A stretch of DNA of 64,000 nucleotides from Cavia porcellus (GCF_034190915.1 NW_026947486.1:28307344-28371343), one strand, 5' to 3'. Shown: positions 1 through 11,969, counted from the stretch's first letter. Notes: a model not told the origin generated them from the sequence alone. Made by a program: numbers and translations.

Positions 1-439
1 GTGCATGAAGGCTAGTAACAACAATGGAAGAGATGAGGAAAAAATAGAGAGGTGGCTTGTTGTTGGGGGGAGTGCAAAGCAGGGGATGTCCCTGGGAGCT
101 GCACACCTCAACTGATCCAAGTCCTCACAGCACAAAAATGTTAGAGCTTTGGCACACTCGAGAGATAAAGAGATAAGTTAAAAATCCTTTATTGCAGGCA
201 CAGGAGGACTGTTGCAGACTGAAAAAACCATCAAAAAAAGGAGATGGTGAATAGCCTTCATAGAGCTGAACTGGGTATGGAGCATTTGGGTGATTGTGGA
301 GTTCTTGGATTGGGTAGGGCTCGATGCATGCACAAAAAGGGAGAAGGAGTTTTGTTTTTGGAATAAGGAGAACACAGAAGTAACTTGAAGAGAAAAGTTG
401 CTTTTTGGGTCCTTGTGCCAAGTTGAGTGGATGTCATGT
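1..439 (-). mobile_element. Probable old LTR, minus strand, left end outside the window
   Basis: Read on the minus strand, this block has a CT-rich stretch and an AATAAA-type signal (TTTATT on + near 189-195), followed by a T-rich tail, which is the layout of the U3/R/U5 part of an LTR. The short ORFs here look like chance. I see no TG...CA ends with a target duplication, so class and exact borders are unknown. It could instead be another A/T-rich repeat. Confidence 0.3.
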
Positions 440-830
440 TACAGATAGCTAAGACCTAGGCTGGCAGAATCTGTCAGGTACAATACTTAAAAATATGACC
501 TTTGTGGTAGAAGTCCCAATTACACAAGAAATGACATAAAGAACTAAAAAGGTTTGTGCAACACAAGTGAAACAAATATCAGAGTGAGGAGAAGCCTGAC
601 AGAACAGGACTAATGTTTTGTCAACGGTTACAAGAATAGAGGACCAATATCTAGAATATATAAAGGACTCAAAAAATTAGATTCTCTAGCATTAAAGACA
701 AAATTTAAAAATTGACAACTGAAATGAATACACACCTCTCAGAAGAGGAAGTACTGATAACAAAAGAATGTTTAACATCTCTGAAAATTGAAATATAAAT
801 CAAAAAGCACTGAAAAGGCCTTCACAGGAA
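440..830 (+). mobile_element. Old L1 fragment, ORF2 C-terminal part
   Basis: Conceptual translation on + shows pieces of the L1 ORF2 C-terminal region with several stops: a stretch matching the usual LKSFC...KE segment near 545-600, an ISRIYK-like motif near 650, and a HLSEEEV-like motif near 735. It is more diverged than the other L1 copies here and is not continuous in ORF2 position with the L1 that starts downstream. Confidence 0.55.
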
Positions 831-1524
831 ACTCCATCCAGCTATGCAACCTCAGAATCTCACTTGGAACCTGGTAGGGACCCACCCAGTGATCTCAAGG
901 GGCAGGGCAACTTCCTGCAATGCCACTGCACAGTGAACTCTACCTAGCCTTGCAGCCTCAGCACCTAACATGGAACCTGGTAGCACCTCGCTCAGCATAC
1001 ACAAACAGCCAAAGAGCATCATTATGGTATTCTGAGTCTTGGTTGCTCCCAGCCAAGTGAGCCCAAGTGAAAGGGCAACCTTCTGAACTGAGAGGCATAA
1101 GAAGGCCTACACAGTGTGCTCCACCTGGCCATGCAACCTCAGGTTGCTCACTAGGAACCTGGTACATTTTGGCCCAGCAATGGCAAGCAACTGGGAAGCT
1201 ATTGTGTGACATGTGGCACGAGCTGAAGCCTGAAAAATGTACTCCATCTAGCTGTTCAACCTTGGTTTGCCACTCAAAACCTGGTAGAGTCAAACCCAGC
1301 AACCTCAAGCAGCTATGGAGTTTCACAGTGCCAGGTGGAATGTGCTGCAGGTTTGTGCAGCATACTGTCTCTATTTGAAGAGCCTTCAAGTGTCACTAAA
1401 GACATGATAAGTTCTGGCTAACAACCTCCACTCAACTGGGAAAACTCCCTGCAATACAAACACACATCTTCAATGCAGAAAGCAACTGAGAACTTGCATT
1501 TGGCTTCCCAAGGGTAATAAAGGA
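831..1524 (+). repeat. L1 5'UTR with degenerate repeats
   Basis: The segment lies just upstream of an ORF1 remnant, so it is the 5'UTR of the (+) L1 that ends at 4,779. A phrase of the type 'ctccatctagc...caacctc...aacctggtag' recurs near 830, 936, 1,118 and 1,240, at spacings of roughly 105-180 bp. These are decayed promoter monomers. The ORFs on either strand here have no L1 protein content. Confidence 0.55.
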
Positions 1525-2400
1525 AAAGGACAAAGTGAAAAGCAAAATGCAAGCTTTAACCTCCAGCCCATCCCAAACAAGCCTAGGAGACATGGATATA
1601 GGAGAAAGTTGAATTCGTACACCTGTAACATGGGGAATGATAGCAACGGAAGTAAGAATCAACTGCATGAAGTTGTAAAGGAACTCAGATCAGAAATAAT
1701 CTCCCAGGTAAAATAAGAAATGATAAACATAATAAAAGAATTGCTGAATACATTCGAAGAAGAAATGGTTAAAAAAATTGAGTAACACTGCAAAAACATG
1801 GACACATTAAAGCAACAATGTACGAAAGCAGTAGAATGCATGAAACATTCAAAAGGATAAAGATTGATAGATGTCAACGAATAAGGTGGCAATGTAAATA
1901 CCATAAAAAGACTATCTGCAGAAGTAAATATTCAGACATTCAGATAAGTTAAGCATATCAAACTTCAATTAACTATTATCAAACTATACACCAAGACACA
2001 TGATAATCAGCATCCCATAAATTCAACATAAGAAAAAATATTAAAAACCGTTAGAGAAAAGAGACAGATTACCTACAAAAGAATGTGCATTAGAATCACA
2101 GCAGAATTCTCAGCACAATGAAGTCAAGAAGGTCTTGGAATGAAGTATTACAAATCCTAAAGGAAAACGACTTCCAACCCAATACTAATGTACCTTGTAA
2201 AACTATCCCTCATAATTGATGGAGAAATAAGATACTTCCATGACAGAGAACAGCTCTAAAGAACTTCATTACCACCAAACCAACCCTGCAAAGAATACTG
2301 AAAGATACTCTGATAGACATAAAAATAACTATGACTTGAAGAACACCAAACAGAAAGTTTGTACTAAGCAAGTCAAATAATTAAAAAGAATAGAAAGGTA
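1525..2400 (+). pseudogene. L1 ORF1 remnant
   Basis: Compared by eye with the open ORF1 at 37,848-38,900, this block keeps the order of coiled-coil region, RRM region and C-terminal domain, for example the ITYK..RIRITAEFS and YFHDREQL regions near 2,070 and 2,235. Frameshifts and stops break it throughout. ORF1 proteins are trimeric RNA-binding chaperones of the L1 particle; this copy cannot make one. Confidence 0.7.
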
Positions 2401-2419
2401 AAGAACCAAAAGCAGAAAG

Positions 2420-4779
2420 ATAACATGATAAAAATAAGCCAACATATTTCAGTTATGACCATTAATGTAAACGGTCTCAATTTACCAATTAAAAGAAACA
2501 GGCAGAATGGACCAAGAAACATCTGACCATATGCTGAATAAAACAAACAGATTTACCCCAAAGAGGAATTCATAGACTGAAAGTCAAATGATGGGAAAAA
2601 AATACTTCATGCAACAAGAAAGGGATTGCAATTTTGTTTGCAAACAACATGAATTTCAAACTGAGAATTATCAGAAGAGACAAAGAAGTTCACTACATAC
2701 TAGTTAGTGGAAAACTTCAAGAAGAAGAGTTAACAATCTTAAATATATATAAATCAAATATGGGCAAACTCAGCTATGTAAAAAATGTTAATAGAAATGA
2801 TAAATCTAATCAGCAGTGACACAGTTGTAATGGGAGACCTTACCACCCCACTGACACAAAGAGACAGATGAATGATACAGAAAGTCAGCAAAAAAATAAA
2901 ACAGAACTCAATCAAACATGTGAAAAAATGGACTTAGTAGACATGTACAGTGTTCCACCAAACGACATCAGAATGTACATTCTTATCAGCTTCACATGGG
3001 ACATTCTCTAAAATAGATCATAAACTACCCCACAGAACATGCTTAAGTAGAAGCAAAAGAATCAAATTTATCCCATGCATATTATATAATCTTCGTGAGA
3101 TGAAACTAAAAATAAATGAAAAAGAAATGCAAAAATTCCATAAACATATGGAAATCAAATAATTCACTCCTTAAGAGTTAATAGGTCACAGAGAAAATAA
3201 AACAAGAAATTATACAATATCTACATGCAAAAAAAAAAAAACACAAATAGGGCTTACCAAAACCTGCGGGGTGCAATAAAAGCAATCCTCAAAGGGAAAT
3301 TTATCAGGATGAATTACCACATCAGGAAAACATAATGAACACAAATAAGCAACCTGATGTTATATCTCAAACATCTAGAAAAAGAGAGGCAAGTCAAGCA
3401 CAAAGAGGAGAGGAAATTATAATGATCAGAACAGAAATCAACACAATAGATACTAAGAAAACAAAACATAGATTTAATGAATCAAAGTGTTAGTTCTTTG
3501 GAAGAACAAATAAAATTGATAAGCCCCTAGACAATCTTATTTTAAAAAGGAAACAAAAACTCAAATTCATGCAATAAAAAATGAGAAGGGCAAAATCACT
3601 ATGGAGCCTGCAGAAACAGAGGTCATCAATACCTACTTTGAAAACCTTTACTCTCACAGGTTTGGTATCACAGAAGAAATAGACAGATTCCTAAACACAT
3701 ATGAATTAGCAAAGTTGGATCAAGGAGATATAAAATTGCTGAATAAGCCAATTTCAATTAATGAAATTGAACATGTAATTAGGACGTTACAAAAAAAAAA
3801 AATGCCCAGGTCCTGATGGATTCGCTGAAGAATTCTACAAGAAATTCAAGTAAGACTTAATGCTAACAATTTTCAAATTCTTCAATGACACCGAAAAGGA
3901 AAAATTCTGCCTAAAACATTTCTGGAAGCAAATATTACCCTAATGCTAAAACCAGAGAAAGACTCAACCAAAAAAGAAAATTACAGGCAAATCTCCCCAG
4001 TGAACATAGATGCAAAAACCCTCAATAAATTACAGGCAAACAGAATGTAGCAAGTCATTTAGGAGATTATATACCTTGAGCAAGTGGGATTCACCCCAGG
4101 AATGCAGTAATAGTTCAACTTATGCAAATCATTAAACAATACATAATATCAGTAGAGCAAAGTTAAGGATGACATGATAACTTAAATAGATGCAGAAAAA
4201 GCTTTTGATGAAGTCCAACACTCATTCATATTAAGATTCCTGTAGAAAATCAGAATAGGTGAGCTTTACCTCAAACTGATGAAAGCCATCAAGGACAAAC
4301 CAACAGCCAACATTGTTCTAAATGGACAAAAACCTGAAAGCTCTCACTCTAAAGTCAGGAAAAAGTCAAGGATGTCCACTATCACCACCACTTTTTAATA
4401 TATTGCTGGAATCAATAGCCAGAGCAAATTATACAAGAGAGAAATAAAAGGAATAAGGATAGGAAAGGAAGAAGTCAAATTATTAATATTTACAGGTGAC
4501 ATGGAAAATGCACGTAGAAGATCCCCAAAACTCCACTAAAACACTTCTGGATGTAGTGAATGAATTCAGTAATGTAGCTGGATTAAAAGACAGCACTCAA
4601 AAATCAATAGCATTCACATGCACAAACATCAAATTCACTGAGAGAGAAGTGAAACCACACCTTTCACAACAGCATCCACAAAAAAGAAATACTTAGGAAT
4701 CAATTAAATAAAGGAAGGAAAAGATCTATTTAGTGAAAATTGTGCCACTAAAGAAATCAAAGAGGAAATTAGAAAAATG
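2420..4779 (+). pseudogene. L1 ORF2 remnant, truncated after the RT region
   Basis: The order is endonuclease (start near 2,450; QEEELTILNIY region at 2,720; FHQTTSECTFLSA region at 2,950), linker (3,600-3,820) and RT ([12 protein letters not shown] region near 4,185; FADDM equivalent near 4,490, where the reading is damaged). There are many stops and indels. The copy stops abruptly at about 4,779, inside the segment that follows RT (EIRKM), where retroviral sequence on the other strand begins. No poly-A tail or 3'UTR follows, so this is a rearrangement or deletion border rather than a normal L1 end. Confidence 0.75.
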
Positions 4780-5748
4780 CCTTGACCTTAAGGGTTATAA
4801 GGTATGCCTTTTATATGATGAATATTAAGATGTTGACAGAAACAGGTGAAGGCAGAACTAGCATAGCCTGGACCATTATTAGCCTTTAATTATTGTGGGC
4901 ATACCAAAACTGATAAAGTAGTTAACATATGGCTAATAACATGCTTGGTAGCTTCGCCAGTCTGGGGAGAGGCATAAATGAAATCACAAAAGGTATCTAT
5001 AGTTACATAAATGTATTTAAGATTGCCAAACTCAGGAATGTGGGTGACATCCATTTGGCATAGTGCATTGGGGATAAGTCCTGTAGGATTAAGCCCAAAT
5101 TGTGGAACTGGGAGGTGCATGGCACAAGAGGGCCAATTTTTTTACTATCTTTCTGGCTTGTTTTCTAGTGATTTTGTGCATAAGATGGAGGGTTTGAGCA
5201 CTGAGATGGTGTAATTGATGACTCTCTTGTGCTGACGTAACATTGTCATCGTGATCACTGGAGCTAACATTAGCTAAAGTACAAAGGAGAGCTTGTGGTT
5301 GAGTGGCCAGGTCTGCTGCATGATTATCATTGGCCAGAGGTCCTGGTAACCCTGAGTGAGCACATAAATGTCCGATAAAAAAAAAAATCCCCATCTGTAT
5401 TTGCCTAAACAGTTCTCCAGTGCTGGATGTACTTTTGATTTGGCCAGCTGTTTCTAGCAGGGGCACAGAGTGTGCAATGTAAGTGCTGTCAACATATAAA
5501 TTCACTGGCTGATTGAGAAATACTGAAAGAGCTGCAGCGACAGCATGCAACTCTGTGATCTGGGCTCATGTACTATTTGTTTGGAAGGATACAGTTTGGT
5601 TTTGAAAAACATAGGCTGCTAAACCAGTCAAGGAGGCATCAGTAAATACCAACAAAGCATCCTTTAATGGTTCAAACGATGTGACCATAGGGAAGATAAA
5701 TGAATGTTGATTGGTAAATTCAATAAGCGTGTCTGGGGCATAATGGTT
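4780..5748 (-). pseudogene. pol: ERV pol remnant: RNase H and N-terminal integrase
   Basis: Minus-strand translation gives an RNase H start (FTDAS motif near 5,650), then a VDSTY motif near 5,495 and an AADLAT motif near 5,310. The integrase zinc region follows near 5,170-5,120 and the core QMDVTH motif near 5,045. Sequence equivalent to the DNGP motif lies near 4,870 but is mutated, and a GIPYNP-type motif near 4,800 carries a stop. Frameshifts and stops make it non-functional. It joins the dUTPase region directly at about 5,748, so protease and the RT fingers/palm are deleted. Confidence 0.7.
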
Positions 5749-6035
5749 GTCTATAAGCCCTGTGTAGGAGGCAAGAGTAGTAACTGAGTGAACCTTTGTC
5801 CATAAGTGATAGTAGTAATGTATTTAGGTGAGGATGCCATGACCTTTATTTCTCCAGAATAATCATTATCAACTATGCCTGGAAAAACCTGTAGTCCATT
5901 AAGCGTTGTGCTGCTTTGTCCTATTATAAGGCCGAATGTATTTTTTGGTAGGGGTCCAAAATCTCCTGTAGGGAGGGCCTGAACTCCCATTTCAGAGGTT
6001 AATACTGTGTGGGTAGCGGAACTGAGATCCAATCC
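5749..6035 (-). pseudogene. pro: ERV dUTPase (pro) remnant
   Basis: The 93-codon open stretch shows dUTPase features. A GLIIGQSS motif at about residues 34-41 corresponds to the conserved GLI.GRSS box. [12 protein letters not shown] segment at about residues 52-62 corresponds to the G.ID.DY.GEI substrate box. In betaretroviruses this domain sits at the N-terminus of the pro reading frame, between gag and protease. The expected protease DTG motif does not follow; the sequence goes straight into RNase H. Confidence 0.7.
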
Positions 6036-7080
6036 TGCACTCCCTGTTGTGGCTCTAAAGAGGTCTGAAATGGATTGTTGTTTGTTGGAACAAAGCTTAC
6101 TGCCCCAAAGATTTGTTTGTGTTTGGGGGCCTGGGGCTGGCCCTGATTCCTGTTTCCCTGCAGTGGAAGCAATTCTTTTCCATTAATATCCCTTTTTAGA
6201 TTTGCATTCTTTAGACCAGTGGTATCCCCTTTTATATCTAGGTCATAATCCTGGTGCTTTGGCTTTGGTATTGACATTGGAATCTCTATCTCTGGAGTCT
6301 TTTTTGCAGTTCTTTGCAAAATGACCAGTCTCTCCACAGGTAAAACATTTTTGTTTATGCTTTTGAGATAAGAACTGTTTAACTGTAAGTGCTTGCAAGG
6401 CAGCAGCCATAGCAAGGCCTTGCTGATAAGCAGTTTCAGTGTCAATGGTACCAGGGACTGAACTCACAGCCCTTCATTTGCCAGGCTGTTCTGGCACTTG
6501 TGCTACTGAGTTAAATATCCAGCCCTGGGGATCAAACTCACAACCTTGTGCTTGGCTGGCAGCTGTTTAGGCAACTAAGCTAAAGCCCTGGACCTTGCTT
6601 AATGCTAGTGTGAGAGGAACTTATATTGACCTTAGATTGCTTTTGGGCCTCTCTGTGGCCATAGGTGTCTTCCCCTATTAACATATCAAGATCCCACCCA
6701 TTGCTGGCTTGTGTATTGTGTCTGGTGGTCTCTTTGCAATTTTCTATATATTCTGATTTCCACAAAAAATAATCCCCACCCGATAAAATTGCTCGGGCCA
6801 ATCCTTGCCAATCTGTAGGTGTGAGCAAATCGTCTGCCAAAGAATCCAAGACAGCAAGAATATACGGGGCTGTGTCTCCCTACTACATAACCAATGTTTT
6901 TAATTCTCTATTCAGTTTGAAATCAAAACCAGAGTAGCTGTGAATAACTCCGCCCCCTGCATCCACCACTGGGAAAGCCTCCATATCATCTAGTTTTAAT
7001 AACGGTTGGGGGGGGTAATTTAGAAACCATGCCTCTCAGCATGGGTCACTGAACAGGAGAAATCCTGGAGGAAACTCTGG
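6036..7080 (-). pseudogene. gag: ERV gag remnant, split by a SINE
   Basis: Two recognisable parts remain. The nucleocapsid part near 6,300-6,360 has one intact zinc knuckle ([16 protein letters not shown]2CX4HX4C). The capsid part is at 6,600-6,849, with an [12 protein letters not shown] motif equivalent to LTPADWIQLAKA in the younger provirus at 26-28 kb. A tRNA-type SINE sits between them (6,447-6,592), and the capsid C-terminal half, including the major homology region, is missing. The upstream part to about 7,080 is too decayed to assign domain by domain. Confidence 0.65.
6447..6592 (-). repeat. tRNA-derived SINE, apparently a dimer
   Basis: Reading the minus strand gives two tRNA-like units in tandem. 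Each has a box-A-like TTTAGCTTAGTTG / TTTAACTCAGTAG and a box-B-like GAGTTTGATCCC / GAGTTCAGTCCC. The single SINEs at 10,119, 51,465, 52,247 and 57,610 have one unit only. No clear target duplication is visible. It interrupts the gag remnant, so it is younger than the provirus. Confidence 0.65.
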
Positions 7081-7637
7081 GGTTAGTTTCACTTTTCATT
7101 TTAAATTTTGTTATTTTTAGCCTTTCTTATTGAGCTATAAAATCCTGATGTTCTTTTTTTCAGTTTAGTCTGTTGTTTTAAAAATTCAATTTAGTCTCTT
7201 AATTCCTTCCTAGTACCAGAAGTTAAACACGCTGAAGCCGGAGCTACACGGCCATCACAGTATGGGGAAGGGCATGCAGCTAGGGCCATGCTAAGAGCTT
7301 TGTCTACACTGGCTGCTGGTGTGGGGCAAGGCTACAGTGTTAAGCCTGGAGGGGTTTGGGCGCTAGCAGTTACTAGGTTGCTTTGCTTCTGAGCTAAAGT
7401 TTACTAATTGTCCTAATGGACAATTGCTTAATTTTTTTTTCTTTTACCCCTTGCATCTTTAAAACTTTTCTAAACTTTCAACAAAAATCTCATACTGGCT
7501 AATTTCTTGTCCCATAATCGCTGTTCATTTACCGAGGTTCAGCAGCGTGGCAGTCTCCCATGTCAGTCCTCTATTTTCTTTTCCTTTTTCTAATTTGGGC
7601 CCATGAACAGCGTCCCTCACTAAGTCCTGCATTCTCA
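7081..7637 (-). other. ERV leader region between gag and primer site
   Basis: No ORF and no recognisable protein. The position between the gag remnant and the primer-binding site identifies it as the 5' leader, where packaging sequences normally lie. It is longer than I would expect for a compact betaretroviral leader, so insertions within it are possible. Confidence 0.4.
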
Positions 7638-7655
7638 GGCCCACATTGGGGCATC
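7638..7655 (-). promoter_or_regulatory. Decayed primer-binding site, tRNA-Lys(CUU)-like
   Basis: The minus strand reads TGATGCCCCAATGTGGGC. This fits the tRNA-Lys1,2 type site with two C-to-T or G-to-A changes at CpG-like positions and one inserted base. It lies about 13 bp inside the LTR end chosen here, so either the LTR border or the match is approximate. Confidence 0.45.
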
Positions 7656-7668
7656 ACTTGGCCCGGCC

Positions 7669-8080
7669 TGCAGGTAAGTTCACGAAGACCCTAGAGGGGA
7701 AGTGGAGATGAAAAGGGGCAAGAGACACAAAGAGCGAACACAAGACGAAGTCCTTCCGTTCAAATCTCATTTATTCAAGGAATGAGTATCAAATATATAG
7801 CGTATTGAAGAGGAGGGATTTGGGTTCTAAAACATCATCAGGTAACTTACCAACAGTGGCAAAACTGAGGGTTATAGGTCAATTCAAATGTCCTGTTCAT
7901 GGGCTAATAATGTGGGCTGATTAACATAATTCCTGAATAGGCCAAACAAGCTAGGTAGGCAAGGTGCTGCTTAACTACCAAACTTAACTCCTAAAGGGAG
8001 TTAAGGTGGTGTGGCCTTCAGATGTTAAGGTGGTGCAGCCTGCAGGTATAAGGTGGCAGCCAATTACAGGGCTTCCAACA
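7669..8080 (-). repeat. 5' LTR of the decayed provirus (about 412 bp)
   Basis: On the minus strand it starts TGTTGGAAGCC, close to the TGTTGGGAGCC start of the IAP-like LTR at 28,547, and ends in CA at 7,669. A TATA-like TATATATTTG lies near 7,790-7,800, and an AATAAA signal near 7,770 (TTTATT on +). Only one LTR of the pair is present. Confidence 0.6.
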
Positions 8081-11000
8081 AATTGTAATTATCCCACGCA
8101 TTCTATCAGCTCATAGTTCCACAAAAATACAAAGTAATGGTAAAAAAAAAAAAAAAAAACCTTCAAAAACCCAACAAACACATTGAAATTGAATAAAACA
8201 CTTTTGAGCAATCAGTGGGTCACAGATGAAATTAAAGAAGAAATTCAACAATATCTACAAGAAAACAAAAACACAAAACAACTTACTGGAATCTCTGGGA
8301 TGCAATGAAAGCAGTCATCAGAGGAAAATATATTGCAGTGAATACCCACATAAGGAAAACAGAGCAAACACAAATAAACAACCTGATGCTTCACCTCAAA
8401 CATCTAGAAAAAGGAGACCAGGTCAAGATCAAATAAAAAAGAAGTGAATAAAATATAAATATCAGAGCAAAAATTAATGCAATCGAGAGTAGTAAAACAA
8501 TTCAATGAATTAATGAATCAAAGAGTTGGTACTTTACAACAATAAATAAAATTGATAAGCCCCTAACCAACCTTATTTTAAAAAGAAAGAAAACACTCAA
8601 ATTCATGCAATAAAGAATGAAAAGGATGAAATCACTACAGAAATGTGGAAATATAGAAGATCATCAAAACCTATTTTAAAAACCTCTGTTCTCATAGGTT
8701 CGATAACTCAGAAAAAATGGATAGATTCCTGTAAAAATATGAACTACACAACATGGGTCAAGAAGGTATAAAACTGGTGAATAACCCAATTTCTATTAAT
8801 GAACTTGGAAATGTAATTAAGTACTTACCAACAAAGAAGAACCCAGAACTTGACAGATTCACTGAGGAATTCTATAAGAAATAGAAAGAAAACAATGCAC
8901 GCACTCCCCAAACTCTTCAATGAAACAAAAGAAAAGCAGTTCTTTCTAAGTCACTCCTGGAAGCAAATATTACTCTAGTATCAAAACCTGAGCAAGACCC
9001 ACTAAAAAAGAGAAATACAGGCCAATCTCCCTAATGAACATAGATGCAAAAATCCTCAATAAAATACTGGAAAAGAGGATGCAGCAAATCATCAAGAAGA
9101 TTATACTCCACAAACATGAGGGATTCCTCCCAGACATGCAGGGATGGTTCAACATATATAAATCAAATACTATAATCCACCATATTAATAGAGTCAAAAG
9201 TTAAATCACATGATCATTTATATACATGCAGAAAAAGTTTGTGTAAAGTCCAACACTCATTCATGATAAGATGCTTACAGAAACTTGGAAGGGATAGACT
9301 TTACCTCAATATGATAAAGGCCATCTATGACAAACCAACAGCCAGTATCATATTAAATGGCCAGAAACAGAAGCCCTTTATCTTAAAATCAAACACAACA
9401 CAAGGAAGTCCCTCATCACTGCTCCTATTCAGCATAGGACTGGGTATACTAGGCAGAGCAATTAGATGAAAAATGGAGAAATAAATGGAGTAAAGATAGG
9501 AAAAGAAGAAGTTAAATTATCATTATTTGAAGATGACATGATACTCCACATAGAAGATCCTCAAAACAGCATTGAAAGAATCCTAGATATAATACATAAA
9601 CTCAGCAATGTAGCTGTATACAGTCAATACTCAAAAATCAATAGCATTCCTCTACACTAACAAAATCACAGAGAGAGAAATAAAAGAGGCCACACCCTTT
9701 CCACTAGCATCCAAAAAATGAAATACTGAAGAATTAATATCACGAAAGAAGAAAAAGATCTATACAGGGAAAATTATAATACCCTGAAATAGAAATCAAA
9801 GACCCTAGAAAATGTAAAAACCTCAATTGTTCATGGATAGGAAGAATAAATACTGGGAAATTGTCATTCTTCCAAAATTGTTACACAGATTCAATGCGAT
9901 CCCAATGAAAATACCATTAACATAACTCATAGATTTAGAGAAATCACTCCTAAAATTCATCTGGAACCAGAAGAGACTTAGAATAGTAAAGGCAATTCTA
10001 AGCAGTGAAGGCAAGGCGAGATACATGAAAATTCCTGACTTGAAGTTATACTACAAAGCTAGTGTATTAGCATCAACGTGGTACTAGAATAAAAACAGAT
10101 CTGAAGATTAACGGAATAAGAGTCTGGAGATTTAGCTCAGCGGCATAAGTACCTACCTTGCAAGCAGGCAGTCATGAGTTCAATCCCCAGTACCGGTAAA
10201 AATCAAAAAAAGACAAAAAAAAAAAATTTAAAAAAAAAAAGATTAACGAAATAGATTAGGAGATAAAACTACAAATACAAATGCACTCAACCACCTTATC
10301 TTTGATAAAGGGGCCAAATATGTTCACTGGAAAAACTATAGTCTCTTTAATAAGTGGTACTGGGAAAACTGGCTCTCCATATGCCGAAAACTAAAACTAT
10401 CACCATGTAATAAACTAAAATCTAAATGCACAAAGACCTAATTATTAAAAAAGAAACATTAAATTTGTTGGAAGACAAATTAGGTAAAAATCTTTAAGAT
10501 ATTGGGGCAATTAGAGAATTCATGAACATGAACATTTCTTCATGGGAAATGCTCCCCAGAATCATTAACTGGGATCACATCTTATTAAAAAGTTTCTGCA
10601 TGTTGAAATAAATCTCAAGCACAGTGAAAACAAAACCCAAAAACTGAGGAAAAAAACTTAATTAACTGTCCCTCAGACATAGGACTTCTGTCCAGAACAC
10701 ACAAACAATTTTAAAAAATCAGACCTCCAAAATTCAAAGACCCAATCCAACAATGGGAATCCAAAATGTATACACAGTTCTCAGAAAAAGAAATACAAAT
10801 CTCAAATAAATACATGAAAAAATGTTCATCATCATTAGTTATTAGAGAAATGTAACTTAAAAGAACACTAAGATTCCATCTCACTCCAGAAAGAATGGCC
10901 AAGATCAAGAAAATAACCAACAAAAAATGCTGGAGATTCTGTGAGAAAAAAAAAAAAAAACACTTGCACTGTTAGTGGGAGTGTAGACTGGCACAGCCAC

Positions 11001-11365
11001 TGTGGGGGTCAGTTTGGTAATCCTCAAAAGCTGAGACTGGATGTCCAATTAAACCCATCTATTCGACTTGTAGGCATATTCCCAGAAAACTGAAAACATT
11101 ATAACACAGTGATATACGTACATCCATGTTTATTGCAGCACAATTTGTAATAGCCAGAATTTTAAAATAATCTAAGTGCCCATCAACTGAGGAATGGATA
11201 AAAAAGTTGTGGTATTTTTGTAGAATGGAGTACTACCCAGCTATAAAGAATGATCACATTGGGATATTTATAAATAAATGGATGCAATTTGAGACTATAC
11301 TCATCAGCAAAAAAAAAAAAAAATAAACTCACATGTATAAATACCAGAAAGTCTCTCTAGTGTAA
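8081..11365 (+). pseudogene. L1 ORF2 remnant, late endonuclease to C-terminus
   Basis: Translation on + begins at an IIPRILSAHSS segment (late endonuclease) directly beside the LTR. It continues through the QWVTDEIKEEIQQYLQE region (8,220), RT motifs (RQGSPSSLLLFSIGL equivalent near 9,410; FEDDMILHIEDP near 9,525, where the first Asp of FADD follows a Glu instead of Ala) and the C-terminal region to about 11,365. Frameshifts and stops are frequent. A SINE interrupts it at 10,119-10,240. Confidence 0.75.
10119..10240 (+). repeat. tRNA-derived ID-type SINE with target duplication
   Basis: The unit has box A (TTTAGCTCAGCGGCAT), box B (GAGTTCAATCC), a GTACCGGTAAAAA end and a long A-rich tail. 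It is flanked by gattaacggaata (10,105-10,117) and gattaacgaaata (10,241-10,253), a 13-bp target duplication with one mismatch. It sits in an old L1 ORF2. A functional tRNA is unlikely because of the A tail and the lack of a folded anticodon stem. Confidence 0.85.
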
Positions 11366-11965
11366 GAAATGGTAAGAGTACATAAGATTTTTTGATAATC
11401 ATGATTCCCAATTACATTGCTTTGAGGCCTTATAATGTTTTCATTCATTAGTTGGAATGGTTTTATTATGTTTTGTTTAATCTTATTGTGTGTGATGATA
11501 TGAAGAGCTACTTTGAGGTAAACAAGACATTACGATAGTAATTGCTGATTTAATATCATCTTGCTTTGAAGTCCTACCATGCTTTTGCTCTTCTATTTCC
11601 ATTGGTTCTATCATGTTGTGTCTTATTGGATTTTACTATGTGTGAGAGTATTAACAATTTTTAATGGAAAATGAGATATTATAGTAGCCATTGTTCATTT
11701 TCTGTTATTCGGTTCTGAATGCCCTGTAATAGATTCATTCTCTTGAATGGTTTTGTACTATTTTGTTATGTTTGAAATTATTGTATGTGAAAATATGTTC
11801 AATGATTTCAAAGAAAGAGACCATATGCTAGGTATTGCTATTATCTGGTTTCTTATTACAAAGTGCAGTGTTGCTTACATTGTTCTGTTCTGATCTGCTT
11901 TGCTCTGTTCTCTTTTGTTTTATTCTGTTTAGAAATTTTTTTAAAAAAATGAAAGGATAGAACTT
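11366..11965 (+). mobile_element. L1 3'UTR
   Basis: A T-rich non-coding tail follows the ORF2 remnant. It matches, piece by piece, the L1 3' tails at 35,730-36,068 plus 50,585-50,840 (same 'cattgttcatttt...gaatgcc...gtaatag' order) and, in reverse, 14,560-15,160. It ends in a T/A-rich stretch near 11,940-11,965. Confidence 0.7.
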
Positions 11966-11969
11966 TTAA

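Larger units (their letters stand above)
4780..8080 (-). mobile_element. Decayed betaretrovirus-like provirus (5' LTR, gag, pro, part of pol)
   Basis: On the minus strand the order is LTR (8,080-7,669), Lys-type primer site, leader, gag, dUTPase, RNase H and integrase, stopping inside the integrase core at 4,780. dUTPase between gag and pol and CX2CX4HX4C knuckles fit the ERV2 (betaretrovirus-like) class. The 3' part of integrase, any env and the 3' LTR are absent, and the RT core is missing. Flanks are L1 pieces from different ORF2 positions, so no target duplication can be read. Confidence 0.75.

Noticed and set aside
1067..1378. 103-codon plus-strand frame
   Set aside because: It lies wholly in degenerate L1 5'UTR repeats and contains no L1 protein motif.
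10119..10200. tRNA gene
   Set aside because: Box A and B are present, but the A-rich tail, flanking target duplication and repeated occurrence in the window show a SINE.
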